This document shows, piece by piece, positions 23,090-37,900 of a stretch of 64,000 nucleotides of DNA; the first letter of the stretch is position 1, and every line of letters begins with the position of its first letter. The stretch is from Siphlonurus alternatus (taxonomy: Eukaryota; Arthropoda; Insecta; Ephemeroptera; Siphlonuridae). The stretch lies in assembly GCA_949825025.1 (NCBI GenBank), contig OX463778.1, positions 5,154,142 through 5,218,141 on the forward strand, in the 5' to 3' direction. The notes under the pieces were generated by a model that had not been told where the DNA came from, made no database searches, and worked only from the letters and a program-made list of their open reading frames with translations. Both the position numbers and the translations under genes were made by a program.

Positions 23090-23426
23090 AGTACTGTCAG
23101 ACTACTGTGTAATGAATGTAATTTATTGTTACGGATGTGTACTCCTTTCAAAAGTGTTCAACCTGTGTAAATAATAATAAAAATAAATGTTGTAAAATTA
23201 TATTATATATATTTTATACTGGTTATGATCCAAGCCCCTCCAAGCTATTGAAATTTCTATGCCTAATTATGTGAAAACATAATCTACGTCACTTATTAAC
23301 AGAAAAATAAAACAAATAAATTTAGAAGCGCCATTAGAAATTGTTGTAGTTCACATCATATATTTTGACAACAATGTATTGGCTCATCCAGGTGCATTAA
23401 TGACCTTAATTATGTCAATGTAATGT

Positions 23427-23615
23427 CAGGGGCGGATCCAGCCCGTGGCTTTGGGGGGGGGGCGGTGCCCTATCCCGCAATGTTAAATTTTGGGGTGGGA
23501 GGGGGGCGATGGGTGGGGGGTGGTAATACCTTCAATGTATTTTGGGGCCTTTTTTTTTGGGGGGGGGGGGGGGCGATCGCCCCCATCGCCCCCCCCCCCC
23601 CTGGATCCGCGCCTG
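23427..23615. mobile_element. hAT-type MITE with perfect 8-bp target duplication
   Basis: The 189-bp element from CAGGGGCGGATCCAG to CTGGATCCGCGCCTG is flanked on both sides by TGTAATGT (23419-23426 and 23616-23623). An exact 8-bp duplication with CAG...CTG ends is diagnostic for hAT-type insertion. G/C homopolymers fill the interior. Confidence 0.93.
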
Positions 23616-23962
23616 TGTAATGTAACAACAATGACTTAATCATGAGGTCAAATTAATTAAAGTTACTTAATTGCAAGGTGGAGTACATTGAGAGAAGTTA
23701 AATTATTCTCTAGTTGACCAAAACTTGACAATTGCTGAATGTACGCCCTTCATGTCATATATATCACCTGGACATTATATAATTATATATAGTGAGCCAC
23801 ATTTCGCATCACCATGCACATATTTCAAAAATTCTGTATTGCAAATTTTGTTGTAGAACCTTCAAAATTTGCACCCTTGTAGCTGAGAGTTGCCAAATTT
23901 AGTTGAGGGTGTTAAAAATTTTATTAGACACCATTGACACCCTTTTCCGGGGTGGTTATTAA

Positions 23963-24308
23963 GGGTAAGGTAACGCCACCAATGTTAAAAAAAATCCCTC
24001 ACACAAAAATTCTGAAAAAAATTTAAAATGTTCTCCTCTACACCCCCTATCAGTAGCTAAAATATCAGGTATACAAATACGATCTAGTTTTTGAGTTATG
24101 AATTTTTAAAGTTGACTAATTTAACATGGGATTTCCATTTCTCCATGTTAAAGTAGTCAACTTTAAAGATTCATAACTCAAAACTAGATCGTATTTGTAT
24201 ACCTGATATTTTAGGTACTGATAGGGGGTGTAGAGGAGAACATTTTAAATTTTTTTCAGAATTTTTGTGAGAGGGATTTTTTTTAACATTGGTGGCGTTA
24301 CCTTACCC
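23963..24308. mobile_element. TTAA-flanked MITE, family B
   Basis: 346 bp, ends GGGTAAGGTAACGCCACC and GGTGGCGTTACCTTACCC, flanked by TTAA at 23959 and 24309. Almost the whole element is an inverted repeat around a short centre near 24120-24150. Non-coding. Confidence 0.88.
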
Positions 24309-24312
24309 TTAA

Positions 24313-25431
24313 AAAAATTTCACCTTATTTAATTTCAAAGTTAAATACAATTTTTTTTTTTTTTTTCGAAATCGTTGCAATTTTGTGGAGAAAATTTCTA
24401 ACATTATAGGGTTATAATTGTCTCCCATGAATTTAACTCAAAAATAAATTTAATTATTTTTTTTTCCGATTTGTCCCTAAAGCTGGAGAAGAGCTAATAT
24501 GTTATACGTTTTTTAATATATATCAAATTATATTATTATGTGAAATAATTATATTTAACTATAAGTGTAAATTCATAATGATCGTTCCAGTGCAATACAA
24601 GTTGCTGTTTAATTTATAATAAAAATAATTAACATGTTAACGTCAGCTGCGTGGATTATATAATTTAGTCTTGTTGCAGGATATCAAAGAAATTATAATA
24701 CTACATATTATATAGTATGCACGCGTTATTTTGTTTTTGTAAAATTTCTTTGTTTTTTGAAGCTTTTGGTGTAATTTCTAATTGTCTTTGATTTAAAATA
24801 CATATAATAATGTATATGACGTGCTTATATTGTTGTTGTACAATCAAAGAGCAATAAGTAACTATATTAATCGAATTATGAAAAATTATTACTCAATCAT
24901 TTTTCTTCTATATATTATTCCCCTCTAACATTTTATTACATCATTTAGTCAATTTGATCGTAGGATGATGGCAATATCACTGAGGATGATGCAACATCAC
25001 TGATACTGAGAGTGTCAAAACAATTTTTTGTTTACTGTCGAAGTATTTTCCTCCTTGGTCAAAGTACAAAACTGTTTAACGATAAAAAATTAAGAACGTT
25101 TCTCGTCGCCATGCAGCCACGCAGATGTATCTGCCTATATACAACAGTCAAGTTTAACTATAATAACGTTGTTGCATATATAATAAAGGAAGTAGCAATT
25201 TATACGTTCACAGTTAAAACTTTGAGATGATTTTTAGCAAAATGTGCAGGTTCTCATTTTATACTTATACTTTCAAAGGAATCACAAAAGAAATAAAAGA
25301 TAAAAACCAAAAGTATATTAAAAAGTTCCGAAGGAATAAATCATACAACAATTTAAAATGTACTGTAGTTAATGCTACGTACATGCAGTGATAAGAAATG
25401 ACCTTGTCATTGGTTTAAAGGTCAATATGTC
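24313..25431. other. No gene seen
   Basis: AT-rich sequence with only short chance frames. Confidence 0.4.
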
Positions 25432-25435
25432 TTAA

Positions 25436-26343
25436 CCCTAATCTGCATAGCGTGCCCGTATGGGCAAAAAATGAAATTTCTGAAAAGTGACCCCATCAAG
25501 TTGAAAAAATTCCAAAAATACATTATCACACCTAGGGCTCCCAAATTTGGACCACATATACGTCAGGGTCTTCCCTATTGCGTGTAATTTTAAAAATTCA
25601 TAGGTTGAACCCTGAAGGATTTTCAGGCCGGGTCAATAGTAAAACTATAAAATTCAGAGATTTGCAAGGTCTTGAAAATTCTGAAATTTTCAGAATTGAA
25701 CTTTGAAATAGTAAACTTTTATTTTTTGGTTTTAGTGTAACCTGACAGCTAGGTCACCGTTGACCCTAAAACGGCCCTGAAAACATTAAATTCTCAAAAT
25801 ACGTAATTTTAAATATCAAATTCGAACTCAAAAAGGTCGAATTAGTGTTAAACAACATTTTGATTGCCCATAAAGCGTTTTTTCAAAATCGACCCTTTTT
25901 CATTTTTTCATGGTAAGACCGACCCTTAAACCCATATTTTTTTACCTTGGCATATGAGGGATTGTTTTATACTAATTTGACCCTTCCAAGTTCGAATCTG
26001 GCAACAAAATGTATGATTTCCGCATTTGTAACATTTTCATGGGCAACCCTGAAAAAAATGCAACACGGAATATATATTTTTGAATGACGTGTTGCCCATA
26101 TTTTAAATTTCAAAAAAATCTGACATTATTTTTTCTTAAAATCATGGTGCACCCTGAGACCTATTCGGCACCTGAAAAAGAACCTAGAAAATTTTTATCA
26201 CTTTTACCTGATTAAGAAAGGTTTGAGGTAGCTTTTTTCAAAATTTGAAGTTCCTAAGTCGAATACTCAGGTCAGGAAAAAATTTCAAATATGAGTAATT
26301 TTTCGTCAAAAAATGAGCTGAAATTAATTCAGGCAGATTAGGG
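25436..26343. mobile_element. piggyBac-like non-autonomous element
   Basis: 908 bp with ends CCCTAATCTGC and GCAGATTAGGG, flanked by TTAA at 25432 and 26344. The TTAA-CCC...GGG-TTAA arrangement is canonical for piggyBac elements. The interior has no reading frame for a transposase. Confidence 0.85.
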
Positions 26344-26347
26344 TTAA

Positions 26348-26623
26348 GATCGTCCAACAAACACTTTGCAATAAAATCTGCGAACAGTTTTAACTCCAAG
26401 TATTTATATATAATGTGTATTATACTGAAGGGATTTTAAAAAATGTCTATACACAGGCCTTTTATGGGTGACGTCATAATTAAAAGACGTTTGGCATCAA
26501 GGTATGATCTCGAGTGATAAAAGAAGCAGCATCGACTGACCTTCACTTCACAAATATACAATACACATATCGTTGTCGATATCATGTAAACAACGAGACA
26601 CTTTTTAAACCTCCTTCGGTATA

Positions 26624-26657
<34 letters not shown>

Positions 26658-29570
26658 TATCATAATTATATATAATTTTTGTAGTATGAAGAAAATTTGA
26701 TCTCGGATGCCACAAATACACCTGGGTCAACTTTCAAATGCAAACTAATTTAAGGCTTGCATATTTTTCTGCCATCTTCGTATTCTTTAATAATTAATAT
26801 TAGTATATATTGTTTTATACACATCAACCATGTATTTTAAAACTTTATAATATAGCTATTATCACCGCGATAAAGGAAAGATTCGAGAGGGCGGGATTAA
26901 GCATAATTTTATTATATGAATTAATTTTCTACAGAGAATTCGAAAAAATTATAGCCAATTAATTGATTAATTCATTTAATTGAATTTAGTCTCTAAAAAG
27001 TAGAAACATTGAACAAATTAAAAACAAATAATTTAGAGAGTTCTTTATGTAATTGTTACCGCCCCGGCCCCTCCGCTTAGTGTGTGACAAAAATCAAGTA
27101 CATTTTGCTTTGGTTATATCATAAGCATGTGTTATTTTCATTATAATCCTATAAAAAATTTCAAAATAATTATCAATTGTAAATCATATTACACATTCTT
27201 GAAAACACAAATGTCTCTTTTCCTATTTTTCTGCGAATTTTTAACACATAGCTAAAAAAAGGTTGTTGAATAATTAAAAACATTGTGCGTGGATGCATAT
27301 GAAATTGTTACGTACTACTTTTTATTCATTCAAGTACATTTCTCGCTCTTGACTCATGTATAATTATTAACTATAATATATATGAAATCAAATTAAGTTT
27401 GCACTGAATATATGAAGTACTGAAATAAAATTACAAATTATTGTTCCTCCTATAATTATTGACAAGATGACATTTTTAAAACTTTATTTGGAATCACCTT
27501 AAATATCAATAATTTTGATAAAATCGAAAAATACATAAAATCAAATTTATTTATTAAAACCAATACAAATTTGTACCATGCAAACAGACTTAAAATAAGA
27601 TTCACTTTTCCGCCAAAAGCAGATGAAAGTACGAGCTTTGCGTACAAATTTCAGCAATGCTATATTTCATACAATATTTTCTACTGCAAGCAACACTGAA
27701 CAATTTCGATCCTTATTTTGTACAGAAATGTAAAAACTTTATAAGGATTGTTTAAAATAATTATATTTAAAACTTTTATTTTTTAACTTTTTTATCATTT
27801 AAATATTATTGAAGAAATTAGTTCATAAAATGCACTTATAATTTTTCGAACCTGTTATTTCTGTGGTTGTGTAGTATATTCTGTATTATATAACTTTATT
27901 TATAAAAGTATATATAATAATAATAATAATAATTACAGTCTGACAATGTTGATGCGATTGAATTTTGACACATGATAAAATTTGAAATAAAATTAATATT
28001 AATTCTCTTAATAAAATAATATCAAAAGAATAAATCAAAAGAATTTTCTATTTTAGTATATAGAGAATTTTAAGAGATATTGTTTAATTTGACAATAGAC
28101 AAAAAAATTTATTAGATTATAATATATGCATGTTCCAATAATTATAACAATTTATTTGTGATATATACTGATGTATATATAATTAATTATATGTTTATTA
28201 AGTTCGTATTTGTTGAAAATTGTTTTATGTTATATAGGCTAGTGGAGACGTACTACAAGTGTACATCATGTATCCAAACGTATGGAAAAACTCTGGGTAT
28301 AATATCTCTTGTATACACGATAGATGATTTTTTTTATTCAATTAACAATGTACAAATATAAAAATATGTATGTGGATTTCAAATTATAATCTCACTGCAC
28401 GATGTCCAATTGAAAATATATCGGCTCGTCCCACTATATCACGTTATAAGATGAGAAAAACATGAAGGTAACTTAACATCTTCAAAAAATCCTTAAACGT
28501 GTAATATATAGGTATTGCTGCATATCTACCAAGTGTCAGTATCGACATGTATAATAATTTTGTATTACATACGTGTATTGAAACTTAATCAAACATATAT
28601 CATACGAGATTTTGCCTTTTCTATATCTCAAAGGCCTGTTATGACTTATGACGTCACACCAGGTCGTTATACAAACAAATAATGTAAGTCAATTCCGTCA
28701 GTTCCATCACAGTCTTATTTCGATCTGCTGCCCTCAATGTTTTTGTTGGACTTATTTTTATATAGTCAATGTGGTAGTTCAAAACCATGACCACCTTCAC
28801 TTCGATCACTGTATCTCTCTCCCTCTCATTCTTTCTCTAGTTGAGTGATATATAAAACATATAACATCAGAAGAAAGAATTGGCGAAATATCGACACGTG
28901 CGTCGGATTTGGTTATATTTTTTAACTGCACGTGTAAATGTGTGCGTGTTTTAAGTGCATATTATATTATAATGAAAAGTGAACGATTTTTTGGACCAAG
29001 ATAATCGTTCATTTGAAAGAATTTATTTCACAGTCATAATGTTAGCTCACTTACAATTTTATTTTTCATATGTTTAATGGAAATTATTTGAAATAATTAA
29101 ATAGTAGAACGTGAGGCAACATAAATCATAAAATGAGTAATAAATTTAATGGATAAGAGAAATATTAATATATATTAGGTTTTTTTACTGTTTTTCGTTA
29201 AATGAGATATATTAAATGTATAATCAAACGTATCAATTTCTCAAACTATTATGATATATAATTTTAATTAAAAGTTAAAATATAAAAACGACATATAATT
29301 CCATGGTACCAGTACATTGCATCTAGTGCATACCCGGTTTTGGATTTTAGCCCTGTTTTGGTCCCGGCCTGCTTTTAAGCTCTTTAAAGGCAAATCAAAA
29401 ACCGGAACTTTTTCAAAAATCATGTCCCGCCGCTCATGTTTTTTTTTACTTAAAGAGATTGCAATGTTCTGATATGGAGCTAAATTTATGATGAACTTAA
29501 CTGCTATACATACAATTAAGCATATCCGGCATATTTTCCTTTTTTTTTTCGAATTCTTAAGATATTTGTC
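26348..29570. other. AT-rich stretch without a recognised gene
   Basis: Over 3 kb of strongly AT-rich DNA with a TA run at 26636-26657. All frames are short and low in complexity. A CpG-poor segment near 28640-28860 has a slightly longer frame without recognisable features. Confidence 0.45.
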
Positions 29571-29574
29571 TTAA

Positions 29575-31403
<1,829 letters not shown>

Positions 31404-31765
31404 TTAAGGAGGTCCGAAACACGGCTACGTTGTGTACCTTTAGCTCTTTTGATATAAAATAGCCTCTGCAGTGCCTCAATATTCGCACTCGCACTCGACA
31501 TCGCTTTATATAGAAATGGTTGAAGCAAACAAAAAATTGTAACGAGGGTCAAACGGCTTGATGAACTTACGATTAATAAAAAAACGCAGTCTCGCCAGGA
31601 AGCAAATCTTCTTGGTTGCCACAGTCAGTTGCGTGGCAAAACTCGACTTTAGTGGAGCAATGTGGTGGTCGTGTGAATTACCTGGATTAGAGATTAACAG
31701 GTGAGTACCTTGTCAGTATGGGGGCATTGTCAATGTGGGAGTTATAATTTATTAAATATATTGGG

Positions 31766-31940
31766 TGGGATTCACGTATCAGTTGGCCAGGTTTCTATAT
31801 ATCCACGTTCAATTAGATTAACCATGCTTACTATACCTTTATTACGTGTTTAAACCATGCGCCTGTTTAAACGTGCTTAAGCTAACCGTGGTTAAGCTAA
31901 ACGTGGTTAGAAACCTGGCTAACTTCTTCGTGAATCGCGT
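31766..31940. mobile_element. Short MITE, GGATTCACG ends
   Basis: GGGATTCACGTATC and CCAGGTTTCTA on the left face TAGAAACCTGG and TTCGTGAATC on the right. A second member is at 35361-35468. Confidence 0.65.
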
Positions 31941-31945
31941 TCGCG

Positions 31946-32195
31946 TCAGATCAGCTAAGTCACAAGCAGCACCGCGTGCGGTTAGTAGTTGGATGGGTGA
32001 CCATTTTCATTAAAAACTACGTTTCCTACCCAGGGGTACATTGTTGCGGTTTTCCACTATAATGTGGTTCTCTGACTTTGGACCATTGCACTTTCGGTAC
32101 ATTGAAAAAAGCTGTAGTGTCCATCCTGGCTGAGGTTTCCACGTTTCCCTCAGTCGCAGGCAAATGCCGGAATGGATTGTGACCGCGCTCCTGTT
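31946..32195 (+). mobile_element. 5S-derived SINE, 5'-truncated
   Basis: Starts within the 5S-like head (GATCAGCTAAGTCA, then GGTTAGTAGTTGGATGGGTG) and follows the body through CATCCTGGCTGAGGTTTCCA and CCCTCAGTCGC. The 3' tail is lost. Confidence 0.8.
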
Positions 32196-32297
32196 CTGAA
32201 AGAGCCCACAAAAAGCTCAAGTTCAGGTTTTGGAAGGTTCGGGGTTTCAAAGTAGGACGTAATTAGCTAGTAGATGAACCCAGTAAGGTTTGATTAA

Positions 32298-32681
32298 GAT
32301 AGACATAACGTCGGTCAGTTGTTTTTTAGATCCATTTGTTTAACATGTAAACCTTAGCAATATCACAACAATTCTGAATTTTTTTTAGAGGCAAATATTA
32401 GTGCCTAAAAGCCATATAAAAATTTTCAAGACAATTTAACGAGACGATTTTTTACAATTAAATTTTTATTTTGTCTCTACATGGGAAAGCCCTATGCTGA
32501 AAATTAAGTAAATGAATTAAAAAAAAATCTGCTCTTCAAATGGTTTTGAATTTATTTTTATGGCTTCTAGGCACTAATATCTACCTCTAAAAAAAAAATC
32601 AGAATTTTAGTTAATTTACTAGGGTTTACATGTTATTTAAATGAAGCTAAAAAAAAAAAGCTGGTCGACGTTATCTCTACC
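32298..32681. mobile_element. TTAA-flanked MITE, family A copy 2
   Basis: 384 bp, ends GATAGACATAACG and CGTTATCTCTAC, flanked by TTAA at 32294 and 32682. It matches the copy at 15471 through CATGTAAACCTTAGC, ATTAGTGCCTAAAAGCC and the central CCCTATGCTGAAAATTAA. Confidence 0.85.
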
Positions 32682-33104
32682 TTAAAGAAAAAAAAAGTAA
32701 TATTTTTTTTATTTATCGGATGATGAATATAAATATATAAATATAATTTTATTCAATATAATCATAATAAATAAAAAAAAATATGTGTTGCTAATAAAAT
32801 TGTATTTTAATTTTATTTTTTTTTTATCTGTTGTTAAATTTATTTTATTTAACGAATAACGAAGCTCAAAAGTTAATTTAAATCAAGAATAATTAAATTT
32901 CTGCAAAGCATATAACACTATAGCATTTGCAAGTTTTTTTCCAGATGATTTACCATGCAAGAAGAAAAGTGGAGGGGGGTCAAAACTGGCCGCTATTTAT
33001 ATCTCATGTTAAAAAAATTTAATGTTCTTTTCTAATTATTTTCTGCAGAAATAAATTACTGGGTGGCAGAAGAAGGACTAAATATTTTTTCAGAATTTTT
33101 TGAG

Positions 33105-33672
33105 AAGCAATGGGGAATTCTCTTACAACTCAAATTTTAATTTAACAACTATATTATGATAGGGTACATATTAACAATAAGTTTGACTTAAGTTCCAACT
33201 TTTTTAACTCAAATTTGGGGACTCTGAAGGGATTATTAGAATAGGGGCAAAGTATGCAACCCGCGCGCAAACCTGAAAATTGTGACGTAGAAACTCCCTA
33301 GTTAACACACAACAACTGCCTGATACCATAGTTTGAGCGTCAAGGAGTCATTGTCTATAAATTTTAGTAACACGATCGAGATCAGCGGGTTTTTCTACCA
33401 TAGTATCAATAATTTTTTCTCTAATATCAGTTTACTTTAAGAGTGATAATCGAAAATATAAATTTATTGCCGGAAAATTTCGCCTGCTAGGCAGTTTCTA
33501 CGTCACGTTTTGGCGCTAAATTAAAAAGGAGGAAGATTTTTAAAAATTCCCATGCCTCCAATTTTGAAAATTGAAACTTTTTTGTTTTAGGACATTTAGT
33601 TTCAATTCAAGGCATAGAGCATCTGAAAAAAAATTAAAATAAATGTAGGAGAATTCCCCATTGACTTTTTTT
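33105..33672. repeat. Nested inverted repeat
   Basis: Outer arms CAATGGGGAATTCTC and GAGAATTCCCCATTG, with inner arms GTGACGTAGAAACT near 33281 and its inverse near 33494. Probably another non-autonomous DNA element, but no target-site duplication was found. Confidence 0.55.
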
Positions 33673-33720
33673 CCAATTTAAAATATTTGCGGTCAGAATG
33701 AACCCCAAAAAATTTATTAT

Positions 33721-33873
33721 AGGCCTTATCGTAAACCCTGCTCGGTGTACTCTGAGCAAGTTTACGAACAAAAATCGTGACGTCATCTGCACTGCACTTC
33801 CTACACCACCCTCTGCACTGGTGTAAGAAAACGGTGTAAAAGTGTACATCGAGCAGGGTTTACGAACAGGCCT
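33721..33873. mobile_element. Short MITE, AGGCCT ends
   Basis: AGGCCTTATCGTAAACCCTG faces CAGGGTTTACGAACAGGCCT. The inner parts GGTGTACTC and GTGTACATC are also inverted. Non-coding. Confidence 0.75.
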
Positions 33874-34858
33874 TATATTATATACGGTTAATATTTACAG
33901 CGTCGACTCTGGTAACAACAAATTCATATTATGTAATTAATCCCTAAGTTGTGTACCTCCACTTAATCAGTAATTTTGTAAGTATAAATCATCTCTGATT
34001 CCTCCGATTACTAACTTAAATAAGTCGCTGGGTTTTCGGAACGGGGGTAAACCTAATTTGAATCCCAGAATTTGCCTGTGACTATGGAAAACATGGAGAC
34101 TTCAGCATGTCATCAGTCAGGAGCAACGCAACAGCTTTTGTCAATTTAGCGAATCTGCAATGATCCATACGAAGCCATAGCCACGTATATATATATATTT
34201 ATTTACTTACCTTGGGGTAGGGAAACTGTATATTATGATTTTTTTCCAAATGGCCAGTAATCCAAACACTAATCACGACATGTGGTCAAGTGCTTTGTGT
34301 CATTACTCTCATAACAAATATAAATTCCAGTAATATTCATTTTAATTTTCTAAGATTTAAAAAAAAAAAGTTTTGTAATAATTTTCATTGTGATATCTGT
34401 GATACCTGGCGAATGAAATTAATGAATTTAAAATTTTTTTGCTGGTTAAGATCAAGTTCTTGGAGAGCTGCAAAAATTAATGGAAAAGAATATTAATTTT
34501 TTCTCTGGAGCTGATGTACATTTTTTTTTCTTAAATATAAATCATAACATAATATGGTGCAAGGAATTATCGCGGAACACAAAATTATAATGTTATAAAA
34601 TTATAACGTAAAATTAAAATAAATTTTTAATTTACACAAGATCAGAAGACTCTCGCAATCACATGTCATTTCAGTGGGTGGATCTAGTCAAATTAAATCA
34701 CTTTAGACTAAGATTTTTAAAAATCTCAACTTACATTAAAACTTACAGCATCTTCACTTTAATTATTTATCAAGAAATGTAACAATTTCATAATCCATCC
34801 ATCTGCCAATTGTCTGTTTCTTATATCCACCTTCAATGTCACCAGATTTTGCTGCAAG
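33874..34858. other. Upstream region of the protease gene
   Basis: AT-rich DNA holding the presumed promoter and 5' UTR of the gene that starts at 34859. A short TA-rich stretch lies at 34186-34200, but no transcription start can be assigned from the sequence. Confidence 0.35.
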
Positions 34859-34936
34859 ATGAAACGACAACAGATTTTACTCGTAACGTTTTGTCTCGCC
34901 GCACTGTTTACTCAATCAATGGCGCGTTCAACAAAG
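34859..34936 (+). CDS. Protease exon 1: signal peptide
   Basis: 26 codons ending in AAAG before the donor GTAAGT, phase 0. The hydrophobic segment is LLVTFCLAALF. Another frame here is longer but has no signal peptide and no donor match. Confidence 0.8.
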
Positions 34937-37900
34937 GTAAGTTATTATTCATTCTCATTAACTTTTTAATTTGTAAACTAGATATTTTTTTGGTTATAAT
35001 AGCAAATTAAATTTCCATACTTCTTGTGACTTTCAGATATACAGAGTACTTTTCACGTACTAGAATGCATACAGTGTAGTACGTAACTACGTAGCATATA
35101 TTATTATAGTCTTCTCAGATTATTTTTGGTTTCATGATACGAATGTTTTCCTTTACCCGACAATCAATACATAATTAATGGGAAGGTTGCCTGACTGCAA
35201 ACTAGATAACAAGGAAACAAAATTATAAGTATTTTCCTAAGAAAATTAAAATATCGAAATCTGGTTCGCAATCTTTTTACCAAATTCAATTTTTCATGCT
35301 TTATATGAATAAGAAAACAGATTCACCATAATGTGGCCTCGGTTGTAAAAGAAATAAGTTGTGATTCACGAAGCAGTTAACTAGGTTTCTAATCAAATGT
35401 AACTATACCTGCTCTACGTGTTATACCACCTAGTTAAACATGGTTAAATATCTGTTTCGTGAATGGAGCCAATAATATATATAGGCTAGGTTTGTATCTT
35501 AGCCAGTTCAATTAATAAATCTACCCTTGCGTTTATATAACTGTAATATTCCATGTTTACATTTTTTTTGAATACCGTTGTAACATTAATGGAGTACCTA
35601 CCTCAAAATTTTTAACTGCATAAATGGATAGAGGGTGCAAAGTTATGCTACTTTGCACCTTCAGATTTTTTAGAGCCCGGCAAATATTTTTTAAAATTAT
35701 TGAAAGTACAGAAAAAGTGCCGCCTCTTGCCACCTCTCTTTATAAAAGATAGGACCGAAACGGGACGTGGATTCGAACCCGACCTCGCCAAAACTTTTTA
35801 GCAATACATCCGGGTTCCTAAAAAATCTGAAAAAATCAGAGTAGCATAACTCTGCACCCTCTATCTATTTCTGCAATAAAAAATTTTGAGGTCGGTACTC
35901 CATTAGCAACGCGAAATCTCTTTTTACCCAAACTTCATAACGCTTAAATTAACGGTAAATAATTTATTTGTGACAATTGAATTGTATATTTAGTTCGATC
36001 AGTACAAAAATATTGCTAGTAGTAATATTGGCTTATACTTCCAGTCCGACCAATCTGTAATTGTTGACGAAACCTCCGGAAGAGAAGACAAATTTTTAGC
36101 AAGAACGCAGAGAAGTAAGTATAACAAATATTAAATTTTGGTGTTTTGATATTATCAATAGAGAAGTAAACTTTTCATCGTTGGGGCATTTGTTGAGCAA
36201 AATTTCCTATATCATTAATATTAAATTTTTATAGCTGGTAATGTCTGTTTTATTAATGATTAATATGGAACTTTTATTGATTTTCATTTGTACTTCTAGA
36301 AAATGATTGTTAAATATAAAAGTTTGTTAAGTTTTTCTTATCAAAAATGACATATAATTTTGTTCTGTAGTGGCAAAACCAAGCACTACAGAATACATCA
36401 TCTCACGTTTAACATTGAAAAAGACTTCATGCGCCAAGATATTACAAACAAAGACTTACACATTACAAATCTTTAATGTAAAGAGGCGCAACACATAATA
36501 ATATTTATTTTCTTATTTGAGTTTCCAAGTTCTAATAAAGAAAATAACAACTGAAATTACAATCACATACCTAGATGCACGTCCAGCCTACACAGACTTG
36601 GTTGTGAGAGGACAACCAGTGAACGTTACAGCCTGGCCGTGGATCGTTGGTGTGTTCGAAATAGGACCTGACGGACCGTTCTTTGTCTGTGGAGGCACCC
36701 TCGTGAGCAGACATGTCGTGGTCACCGGTGAGTCATTAGTGTGTTGACGGTATTATTTCATATATAAATATTAACTTTAGCTTCATAATGCATTTGATTT
36801 CATGTGTAAATTAATATTGAAATTATAATACAAGAAAGTATTTTTCTTTCTTTCATTCAAGAATTACTTATGTATAATTCATTTTTTATTTTCCGTTGTA
36901 ATTAGAATTTAAAAAATGTATAATCCATCAATGTTAAAAAAAAATTCACGTATATTTTTTAAGGGTATTTAAAATAATGTTCGCATCTCAGCCAACATAT
37001 TATAATTCCCTTTTATTTACAAGCTATTAAGTTAATTATAATGAATGACACGTAGTCAATTGTCATAAAACCATGATTATACATAGTTTCCTTTTTTATT
37101 ATTTTTATTTGAATAATTTAGGGTGTTATGAGACAAAATTAATATATTTGATCTTTTTTACAGCTGCACATTGCGTGACATTATACAGGAAGTACGTGCT
37201 GGATAAAAGAGACGTTTTGTTAGTAATGGGAAGGACTGAAGTCCAAAACTGGGACCAGCAAACAACCGTACAACAAAGAAACGTAAGTCTCATAAAGAAA
37301 TAAACATTTGCAGGTAAAATCTAAATTATCTTACAGATTAAAAGCATAATCAAAAGTAGAAATACGACACTAAATATTTGTCCAATTTAATAAAATTTGA
37401 TACAATGACAGCCTAGCTTCATTAAATGTGATTGGTTTGAATTTTTGTGTCTAATGTTTATTTCTCAATCCTAACAGTCCCAATATAAGAATGCAATAAA
37501 ATTATCAATTAAAAAGAACCATTGAAGTGTGTAAATTTTAAAAATTAAAATAAACGTATATGTTGAAGGCCCAAGCTGTAGTTGTCCATCCAACATATCT
37601 GCAATCCAATGCAAACGACTCTGAGTACTCTGACGTAGCGTTCCTGGAACTTGATCATCCAATCACTATAACTAAAAACGTCATTCCTATCGGTCTGTGG
37701 GAGGACGAGTCAGTTTATCAGAGAATTGGAAACATTGGAACGGTACGTGACGTCATGTTTCTGAACCGTAACAATTTTCAAACATCATTAACTGTTCACA
37801 GGTTGTTGGCTGGGGGAGAGATGAAAACAACGTCTCTGTGACAGAGACTCCGAGAAAGACCCAACTGCCCATTGTTGACAAACAAACTTGCCTGGATAGT

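Noticed and set aside
36371..36477. Possible extra protease exon with a good acceptor (TTGTTCTGTAG)
   Set aside because: Including it puts exon 3 out of frame and brings in a stop. Exons 2 and 3 join correctly without it.
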